64,000 nucleotides of DNA, taken from assembly GCA_964030785.1 (NCBI GenBank), contig OZ034978.1:2315001-2379000 (forward strand). The letters run 5' to 3'. Positions 55,731 through 64,000 of this stretch are shown piece by piece; positions within the stretch are counted from its first letter, which is position 1, and every line of letters begins with the position of its first letter. A program made the translations under genes and the position numbers. The notes under the pieces are model-generated. The model had not been told where the DNA came from and searched no databases. It saw nothing but the letters and a program-made list of their open reading frames with translations. The DNA is from Siderastrea siderea. Its lineage: Eukaryota; Cnidaria; Anthozoa; Scleractinia; Rhizangiidae.

Positions 55731-58700
55731 CTTTGTGGGCCTCCTTGGCTTGTGTGTGACTTTCCCTTTTTAACAAATGAGCACTCACCCCATATATGAT
55801 GAACCACATACAGTTCACCTATCTGAGAAAACAACCCTGCAACAGCATCATCTTCTTTTTGACGGATTAGAATGGCCTTTCCCCTAGAAAACAGAAATAA
55901 ATATTGATCAGAAAGAATATTAGATGTAAGACAACACAAAAATAACAACGCTTTATTCATTTGACGGACGTCTTGAAGGAGTTTTAAGAAAAATTAAAAA
56001 GCAAAATCATATATGGATCACAGGACAACATGGCAATCTTTGTCTTATTCTGTTCAGAAAATACTCTCTATCCTTTTCCCCAGTGATTTGCAACAACAAA
56101 AGCTGTTTTAGCAAGAATGGATGACAACAGTACATGGCCCTCTAGTGGTACTTGGTTGTTGTTGAGTTAGAAGCTATGAGGCCACACAAAGACAGGATTC
56201 TTGTATCAGCCAGCCTTACATAAATCCACTGAAAAGGCAATAATAATTTACTGTCTGTTGTATCATCACTACTGATGTAAATTGTCAAGCATGGACTATC
56301 TGGTTCACAAAACTCAGGTTTATTAAACAACCTAACAAGTGTTGTACAACTGCTGCTTACCAATTGTTTCCCCACTCAATGAGGGTGCCAGGCTGAAAAT
56401 AAAATGACAATTAGAACAATAATCAGCAACTGTTCAAATAATTCTTTAATTATGCTTGTAAATTCTGCACAGCTTAGGGTACAGTGTCTGCAGAAGATGA
56501 CTTGCAAAATGTGGATGGCATCCCCCACGATCTAATAAATAAATGCAATGCTGTGGTTTTCAGAATTCTTGCCTCAACAACCTTGAACCAGGTCTGTGGT
56601 AGCTTTGGTTTCATATTTTGATATTTAGTACTGAGCTTTATGGCCACTAACGCTACAGTGTATGGTACACGTAGACATTTAGAGTGATCTTGTTTCATGA
56701 ACTAGTGTAAAAGCTATGTTACAAAAGTGATAGAACCCGTAGTTGTTTCATTTATCAAGTTTAGATGATATGTCCTCAGACTGTAATATTATGTGTGACA
56801 ATGTTTCATATATTAGTGTAAAAGCTATGTTACAACAAGTGGTAGCTCTCTGGTTGTTTCATTTATCACCTTTAGATGATATGTCCTCAATTCGTAAATA
56901 TGGCTCGGAGGCCGTGGTTCTGGTTCACCAAAGAAACTGAACTCATGAAGTAGCTGATTTTCCCTGTTGCTTATCATGGTTCTCCTCTTTCGTGCAAACT
57001 CGAGGAATTCCTAGATAAAAGCAACAAGACAGTCATTTCAGGGTCAATGGTTCAAGTAAATAAACATCAACCTCTCTCCCTGGCCATGAGGAATGGATGG
57101 TATTAAATTTTACTCCAGGCAATAAATTTATTGTTACACAATTAAAAGTAAAAACAGTACTTTCTACAGTGCCTCTCTCCCCCTCACACATAAATGGGTA
57201 CACAGGCTACAAACAATTTTTCCTGCTGAGGAGGATGTGTCTTTCCAAAACTTCATTTTGATCGGTGGCCAATTGCCACCTTTGGTTTTTTTAACCAAGA
57301 CACAAACTGTCGACTACACGTCACTCTGAATTTCAAATCCAAAGGATAATACCTTTAAGACAAAATCTGGCTCATTTGGTGCAACCTGACCATGCAAGAG
57401 CAGAAATTTGGTTAGACAATGCCGAATTGCCTGACTGTTCTAGATCTACAAGCAGTTGTTTATTTCCCTCAAAAAACACACTCCTCATAGAAAATGGAAA
57501 ACATAGTTGTATTTCTGACCCCTTCCCCTCCTCAATGTTGTGGCTTGTTAGTTTGAATGTCTTCATGAAATCCATTCAACATTGATCAAGGGAGGAGGGG
57601 AGAAGATGTTATTGACTATGAGAATGTTAGAAATAACAGTCAATAGGGTGGGTGACTCATTACAAGACTTTTTGCAATATTATTGCTTGCAGATCTCTAA
57701 AAGGACATGAGAATCAAACAAGAGTAACTAACTATTTGAAATCACACCTTGTTTTCTCTGATGTACTCCTTTGCCTTCACCACTGACTTGAACCCTCCTC
57801 TATACTTCCAAAGGTGAACTGAAATAGAAACAATCATTCAATCAAGTAAGTTATTTATTATCACAGCGGCTGACAGAGCTGGTTGGCGGGAGAGTGTTGA
57901 GGCCTTACAGCTGTATGTGCCACATGGCATGAAGTGGATAGGTGAAGGTGAATCAAGTTATTAGCACAATCAGGTTAGAAAAGAAGCCAACAAATACTGC
58001 ATAACTCAAAACTACTGGTCACCCTAATCACTTAGCCTGTCAAATTCAGTTGAAATGTGCACTTGAATGGAATTCATTCCATAGACCTAAAAGTGAGCAC
58101 TAAATGGTGAAATATAACGCTTACTTGCTTGATCAAGTCTTCCAAACATAGTTGTCCAGGCTCCAACCAATTCTCCTGAGAACTGATCATCCTCACTAAG
58201 TTTTGGTAAAGTGTCTCCTCTGGGAAAAAATACGGTAATATTCTAATATTGCATTGTGTAGTTCCAGAAAATACCCATACTCCCCCCATGGAAGGTTTTC
58301 TGTTTTGCACCCTACCACCCCCCAAGAAATGTCAGTTTAGCCCTTATAATTTGCTTCTAAAATTTTGGGTTTTTTTGGACCCCCCCCCCTTCCCCCTAGG
58401 AATTTCAGATGACCTTTCATGGGGTGAGTATGGATTTTTTCTGGAACTACACATTGCAGATCATTGAAAACACTATTTAAGAAATTTTAACTTCTGGTAC
58501 TGGTAATTTGCATTGTGGTGAAGTGGTAAGTGCATAAAAATTTTGATCTGAAGATCCACTGGTTCAAGTCCTGGTCTCTGTTTGCTTGTTGTTTCATTAG
58601 ACCAGAACCTTAACTCCAAACTGCCTCTCTCTTTACCCAGGTGAGTAAATGGATAACTAACCAGTGAATTACAAACAGAATGCTGGAGGCTAATCCGTGG

Positions 58701-59898
58701 TTATACTGATTACTCATAACATATAACATAACATAAACCATCAATCTTTGGCTTCGAAGGGTAGGTGTTACCGGTAAATAACCTTTATTTTTGCACGATA
58801 AAATTTAAAGCTAAAAGCTTGTGGGGTCGTGCCTTACTACCTACCTACCTACAATGTATTACAACAAAATATATACATATAAAATATTTAATACAAAGCA
58901 AGGACATAAACCATAATCTATAAATATTAATTTTAATTTTAAAAATATATGTCAAACAGAAATATGGCAAGTGCACTTTACACATGCAAATAATTCCACC
59001 AAATTGACAGTAAGACATTTTAATACCAAAAACCAATTATCCCAAAACTTGCCAAACGTGGGCAAACAAGAGATGGTGAAGTACAGTTCACAGGCTCTTT
59101 CTCCCCTTTCCTTCACAATATATATGAACCCCTTTTCCCGCTCAGTCACCAAAGTGTTTTTTTTTCCTCATAACTTGCTTTACTATCTGCAAACCTGAAA
59201 CAGGCTACACTTTAATAACTTCTAACAAAACTTTACTTTGCTAGTTTTATCGTTTGGAGTGATTTTCAAAACAAACGCCGGTGGCTATGATTCAAAAGGG
59301 GAGTGGATGTAAATAAACATACACCAATATAATAAATTCAAATACAATGCACTTACACTAAAGCAACGTACTCTTCAATGCACTCTGGCTTTACATCGTT
59401 GACTATCAAAAACAGAAAAGACACTGGAATAATTTTGTTGCTTGTATCACCCTTATGGCATCCGCATATTGTGCTTATACAATATTAACAAGCTTAGGAG
59501 CATATAAAGTTACCGACAAGTTGATTTGTGTATCTATCATGAAGTAGAACACTGTAATCAATCTAGAAACGCGTATTCCTAAATTTAAAAAAAGGAGATT
59601 AACGTACTGCTTGTAGCCAAGGACAAACATGTTCTAGTTACGAGATAGTTTTAGCTAAATTAGACTTACATTCAAACTCGTACAAGGTTTCTCGTTCTGT
59701 CAAAACTTTCGAATGAGCATCTGTTGCCTTTTCTACAGATCCAAGGCCAAGAATTTTTGAAATTAAACCTTCCGAATCCTCCTTGCCTTTGTAGCTGGAA
59801 ACTGACAGAGTTCTAGCCGACAAAAAACTTTCTCGAACTGGAAAAAGAGATCGCTGTAACAACGAAAATGCCCGTCTTGTTGCTGATAGGGCGGCCAT
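54133..59898 (-). CDS. NIPSNAP: NIPSNAP family mitochondrial protein, nine exons
   Basis: Exons on the minus strand: 59898-59670, 59402-59357, 58219-58125, 57818-57748, 57010-56870, 56392-56361, 55883-55789, 55012-54929, 54197-54133; all joins are GT..AG and phases agree, giving 285 residues (human NIPSNAP1 has 284). The N-terminus ([19 protein letters not shown]) is a mitochondrial presequence. Family blocks follow: [90 protein letters not shown], and the end [15 protein letters not shown]. The two ferredoxin-like NIPSNAP domains are complete. Vertebrate NIPSNAP1/2 mark damaged mitochondria for autophagy; that this one does so is inferred. An upstream in-frame ATG (59910) gives MKSN before MAALS. 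Convergent with RMND1. Animal NIPSNAP paralogues make a number suffix unsafe. Confidence 0.96.
54281..54462. mobile_element. 182 bp MITE in NIPSNAP intron 8
   Basis: GTGTAGTTCCAGAAAAAATC and its inverse TATTTTCTGCAACTACAC bound a C/G-rich interior (AATTCCTAGGGGGAGGGG). The copy at 58256-58452 is the same family in the opposite orientation. A damaged end also appears near 20460-20490. Confidence 0.85.
55474..55752 (+). repeat. tRNA-headed SINE, best-kept copy
   Basis: A box TGGTATGGTGGATAACGCG and B box GTCGGTGGTTCGAAGCCC, then TTTCCTTAGACAAGAAACTT, TATAAATGGGTACCGGCGAC, CTGCTGGGGGTAACCC and a tail ending CTCCTTGGCTTG. It lies in NIPSNAP intron 7, antisense to the gene, and ends close to exon 7. 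Confidence 0.92.
56705..56900 (-). repeat. Tandem duplication covering the end and donor of NIPSNAP exon 5
   Basis: Two copies about 112 bp apart share TAGTGTAAAAGCTATGTTAC, GTTGTTTCATTTATCA and TTTAGATGATATGTCCTCA. In the working copy the coding strand reads CTAAAG/GTGATA at 56870. In the downstream copy the donor has become CTAAACTTGATA and is dead. Confidence 0.92.
58256..58452. mobile_element. 197 bp MITE in NIPSNAP intron 2
   Basis: The ends GTGTAGTTCCAGAAAATACC and TTTTTTCTGGAACTACAC are inverted; the interior matches the 54281-54462 copy in reverse (AGCCCTTATAATTTGCTTCTA against TAGAAGCAAAGTATGAAGCT). It starts about 37 bp upstream of the NIPSNAP exon 3 acceptor. Confidence 0.88.
58508..58740 (+). 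repeat. tRNA-headed SINE, diverged
   Basis: GTGGTGAAGTGGTAAGTGC (A box) and CTGGTTCAAGTCCTGG (B box), then CATTAGACCAGAACC and GTGAGTAAATGGATAAC. The tail is degraded. It lies in NIPSNAP intron 2. Confidence 0.75.
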
Positions 59899-60250
59899 GT
59901 TGGATTTCATTACAGTTGTTATGTAAGCGACCTTGAAATGGGTCTTGAAGGGTCCCCAGAGCAACACGGGAAGATCACGCTAGAAGGGCGGATACTTTCA
60001 ATGAAAATAAGGAATAACTCGTTCGTAATAAGCCGAAAGACCACAAGATGCTGGGAAACACTGACGTGAAACGCTCAGAAGGCTAGCTATCCAAGCTAGT
60101 TCACGTCTTTCCACACCCTCAGCGTGGCCGGCGCTCTTTGACCGCGGCTAGCAGTTACAGGCGTGCATATTGCGCGCACGTAAAACAGCTTCTGCGCGTC
60201 CGTTGCTTTGGATGATTTCCCGAAATTTTCTACTAATATAATCAAATTAT
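59899..60250 (-). promoter_or_regulatory. NIPSNAP promoter region
   Basis: The sequence upstream of the NIPSNAP start becomes more CG-rich (GCGCGCACGT near 60170, GGCCGGCGC near 60128) than the flanks, as in a TATA-less housekeeping promoter. The start context GCCATGTTGG holds a CCAT core on the plus strand (YY1-like). The transcription start cannot be placed. Confidence 0.45.
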
Positions 60251-63200
60251 ATGGTGTTATAATTACAACTAGGAAAGGCCAAAATGATCAAAGCGATATT
60301 TCGGTATATTGCAAGATAGTTCACATTTTAGCTGGAGGCAGTTTGATTGGCGCCAAACGTCGGCGGTCATAAGCTCTGTTCATGCGTATTCATCTTTGCC
60401 TGGATGGGCTCCTGTTTTTTGCGTGCTTTGTGCAGGTTTTAAGAAATGTGTTTTAATTCTTTTTCTCTGTCCACACGTGTGTGCTTTCACTCGTTTTTGT
60501 GTCTATGTGTAACAGTACAACCACTACTGGCGAAATGGGCAGTAGCCTTTGCCGAGCAGCCGTGTCAGTAGAGTCAGTAGATGTAGAGATGTATATGTGC
60601 CAGCGATCGAAAATGCTCCCTTGCAGTGACTTTTTTCGATGTTGTTTCATCCTCGTTTTAATCCACCGTTTTGAACGGTTCCATGTGGCCGGGTGGCCAA
60701 ACCGTATGAAAAGTCTTCAGTCATCTTTGTCCTTTGCTGCTTCCCAATTCTCCATTTTCAAAGTCTTTGTTTTGTCCGTTTTTGCTCCCTACACGCAATT
60801 GATAATTCTCCGTTTTCAAAACATCTCATATCTCTTTTCATTGGTGCTTTTTCTGCAACCGTTTTGTTTTTATCGTGTAAATAGAACGCCCAAGTGTTAT
60901 GAAAACTCACCGTTTTCAAGAAAAAACGATAAAAAATGCATATGTGTAAATGCGCATTTTTTGCTTAATGGAGATGACAATGCTACACGCCACTGACTGA
61001 CCCAGGAACGTTTTTAGCCTTCCACGATTACCATTACCTCGTGACCAACCTCTACTGTACGAAATGTCACCTGAGCCCACTTCGGGCTAGGGCGAATAGA
61101 GTTTACATTGGAGCCTAAAACGTTTTCTGCAAAAAGCAGTAATTTTTTACTTTGTTTACTTTTGTCGGGAGGCTTGGAGGATTTGATTTGCTAGATCATG
61201 TTGTGTCAAATGACCCTCTCCAGAAAGAGTTCCTAAAGTCCTTGAATTCTGTTTTTGAAAAGTTGCGCGCGCCGAAGAGTTTCGTATGACCCCTAATTTA
61301 TGAGGAATGTTTCTGATTTAAATGTATCGGTCGGCTAAAAGTCCCCCCCCCCTCCCCCCATCCATGATATCAAACGCTGGACTATCTGTGAAAAACTGAC
61401 CTGCGATCAGGCGCTATTTTTGTTGTGGTAAACTACTGTTACGCCAAAAAAATGTGATAACTGACACAAAATGTAATAACTTTTGACGCAAAATGTTTAA
61501 TCGCAACGCAAAATGTAACGACGCCGTTAAAGCAAAATATAATAACTTTTGATGCAAAATCTAATACCAAAAAGTAAATCAAAATGTAATAATATTTTAG
61601 CGGCAGTTTTTCATCTTAGAATTCATATTGGTATTGTTGAAACGGCAGAACATCTGCACTTTGCTTAAATGGCAGTTGATTTTTTCCGTAACGAATAGTT
61701 ACTACGTCGCCATTACATGTTGTGTCATATTTCGGGTCGTAACAACTAATCCTGCGGCAACATAAGACAACGAGCACTCCACGTAATAGACAACAAGAAT
61801 GCTTTTTAAGTTGAGTAGGGTTTTTTTACTAGTTACTTGTGACACTTACATCACGCGGTTATAGTTACTGGATCTGACAAGTGTTAACTCGTTGAAAACA
61901 ATAAATGAGTATTTCAGTGTTTTGTGCTATCTGAAACGCCGTCTGCTTAAAAAAAAGAGTCAACGTCCTAAACTTACGCACTTTTGGATTGAACACATTC
62001 CCACCTCATGCCATTGATTTTCGCCTGCCGTGCATGGGTTTTTATTTTCATTATTTTAATACATCTCCAAAGGTTGGCGAAAGTTAATCCACAGAAACAG
62101 ATTGCAAACTATTACGTATGTGCTTAGCTGGTCATAACATGATAAAAAGTGATAGCGGTGGCGGCAACGAAATATTTCATTTCTTTTATTTTACGTGTTA
62201 CAGCTGGCAATAAAACTCTACTTTCTTTAACGGGAAACTTTGTACATTGCTCACGTTGTGTATGTGAACCGCTCAAATATCGCGAGAATCTTACCCTTGA
62301 AAATTTTTTCGTCCAATTTACCGCGAAAATAAAAGGCATTAATTTTTAAGGTCATTTAAGTGCTAGGTATTGGAAGCAGGTTTTACCGAACTTTAAGTGA
62401 CCTTTATTAATAAATGGTTTTCTGGAAGAAAATTGCAGTCCTACAAGTTGCCAAATGTCGCCGTAGCTGCTACAAGAAATTTTATTACTGTAGGTATTTC
62501 TACCCACTTCGAAAAACAATTTGGGATTTTCCTTACAATATCCAGCTGCCGCCTTTTATGATAACATAAAGGTTTAAAGACAAAATCACAAGCTGCAAAT
62601 TACTTGAGGCCATTATTCTATGGCGTTAAACAACCTTAAAACTCTCCAACATGCAATTAGTTCTCTACTAAAACACTCAAAAATGCATATTAACACGGAA
62701 AACTTTTAGATAACATTGGCTATTATCAGACCGCTCTAAAACTGTCGTATAATTAACATTATTTAGCTCAAACTAATGATACAAACATGCCCGTAATTTG
62801 GTTTTAAAAGACGCCAAAGATCCATATTATCAGGTATTTATCGTCAGCAAGATGAAATCAAATGAATTTTAAAGTAACCTAAAAAACAATTTTCGGTCAG
62901 GAAGATGGTGATGTCGGCGGGTGGTCGTTTTTCATAGAAATAATTTTCTTTTCTATTGCTTGGAACAGAAAGGGCTAGAACGATGCAACGATAACGAGTT
63001 TTTGTCTTCCTTTGTTCATCGTTAAGCCTTTTACATTTTGAGTAAAACAGTGAACTATGTAAAGCATTTCACACTTATTTCTTGCTGACGAAATCCTGGC
63101 CATTAAAGACTAAAGTGTGCATATTCAATTGCAAGCTATTGAGCAGGACTTTGCGTGTTTGGTTTATGACCATTTCACAAAATGGAATTTAGGACTGTTT

Positions 63201-64000
63201 TCCATCAATGTCAATGCTGCGTACTCTTGGCAAAGGGTCAAGTTTATGTAGTTCTTTCCGTCTACTGCCGGTTCCTCAGTAGTGTTGAAAAGCTTAGGAC
63301 AATACAACTCTGGAAAAGTGCTATGAAATCAGAAGTTGTTCGGAACCTAATGAGCGTGAGCTTTCAAAGGTCATAAAATTCGCTTTCTCGACTCATTAAC
63401 TTTAGTTTTTTTCATGTATTACATATATAACAATTTTCTTTAGCAGCTGTCCGGCCTATTAAACTTCAACCCCTTTTTTGAAAAAATCCTGCTCTTGAAA
63501 TAAAAAAATGATTTTTTGCCACGCACAAATAATGGAAAATAAAGGCAAATAAAGTCAAAACTAGCTCACAAAGTGGACTCAGTAAGCAGGTAGTAGAAGG
63601 CAATAGGTCAGGTATGGAAAGTCAATAGAATATCTAATCCATTATTTATTTCTCTACGAGAAACCGCAAGGCATCACCTTAATTAATGACCGGAAAGACC
63701 GAAAAAATGTATTTGCAGGGAAAGTTGGTCGTGATATTAAACATATGAAACTGGCCAAAGACTGGATCCATACATAAGTCGTAAACTTTGTTTTTCGGAT
63801 CAAACGTGTCTAAAATATGTAAACATTAAATTAAAGCGCTTTAGCTTCAACGTTTTGTCTTATTTTCTTTTCATAATAGCCATTGGACGTCTTTCCGACG
63901 CTCAAGTTAATGTAATCTAAATGACACTAGGGAGTGCACTTTCCAGTTAATAGCCAAGAGCCAAGGATATAAATGTATATGGTTTAGTTTAACATTCATT
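60251..64000. other. No supported gene; decayed repeats
   Basis: 60300-61000 on the plus strand holds a long open frame (60481-60996), but its sequence is dominated by CGTTTTCAAAA/CCGTTTTC motifs of the kind found in dispersed repeats and it has no recognisable domain, so it is not called. 61440-61600 is a repeat of its own. 61600-64000 is AT-rich, with no exon, RNA gene or clear repeat seen. Confidence 0.5.
61440..61600. repeat. Imperfect GCAAAATGTAATAACTTTTGA repeats
   Basis: The phrase GCAAAATGTAATAA or a close variant occurs about six times within 160 bp at irregular spacing (16-40 bp). It looks like a decayed tandem or the subterminal repeats of an element. Confidence 0.75.

Noticed and set aside
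60481..60996. 171-residue plus-strand protein
   Set aside because: Composition follows CCGTTTTC/GTTTTCAAA repeat motifs, with no domain and no promoter evidence.

Overview
The window is nuclear DNA of an invertebrate metazoan. Genes are split by short to medium introns with GT..AG junctions, there is no operon structure, and repeats are dense. The repeat types (tRNA-headed SINEs, Penelope-like elements, MULE-, Harbinger- and TTAA-type foldback elements) together with the gene set suggest an anthozoan cnidarian, probably a stony coral. That assignment is an inference, not proved by a marker. Six protein-coding genes can be read with confidence: two DUF985/cupin_5 paralogues, a macrophage migration inhibitory factor (MIF) gene, class I fructose-bisphosphate aldolase, RMND1 and NIPSNAP. 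All joins were made by hand from reading frame, intron phase and family resemblance.

Layout. 1-6.3 kb: no host gene; a 3.37 kb element with ~690 bp inverted arms and a 6 bp target duplication, enclosing a decayed Penelope-type reverse transcriptase, then a CAAT-type microsatellite. 6.3-12 kb: nested DNA transposons (two with TTAA target sites, one with a 9 bp target duplication). 12.7-14.6 kb: tandem intronless DUF985 genes on the minus strand. 14.6-18.8 kb: unresolved sequence, then a broken non-LTR retrotransposon. 19-31.6 kb: a large imperfect palindrome. Its left arm holds exons 2 and 3 of MIF (minus strand), its loop holds exon 1, and its right arm holds a mirror-image, disrupted MIF copy; several transposons sit in the loop and right arm.

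33.2-35.9 kb: aldolase (minus), head-to-head with RMND1 (plus, 36.4-48.3 kb, 12 exons) across about 500 bp that probably acts as a two-way promoter. The last RMND1 intron holds a small intronless reading frame with its own TATA box and poly(A) signal, not recognised by family. 54.1-59.9 kb: NIPSNAP (minus, 9 exons), convergent with RMND1. 60.3-64 kb: no gene seen.

RMND1 and NIPSNAP are mitochondrial proteins; aldolase is cytosolic glycolysis; MIF is a small tautomerase/cytokine. They are ordinary neighbours rather than a pathway cluster. The most notable features are the MIF inverted duplication, the composite inverted-arm element with its Penelope core, two genes in which an exon end plus splice donor was tandemly duplicated, and the unrecognised gene nested in RMND1. 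I saw no clear new defence or enzymatic system.
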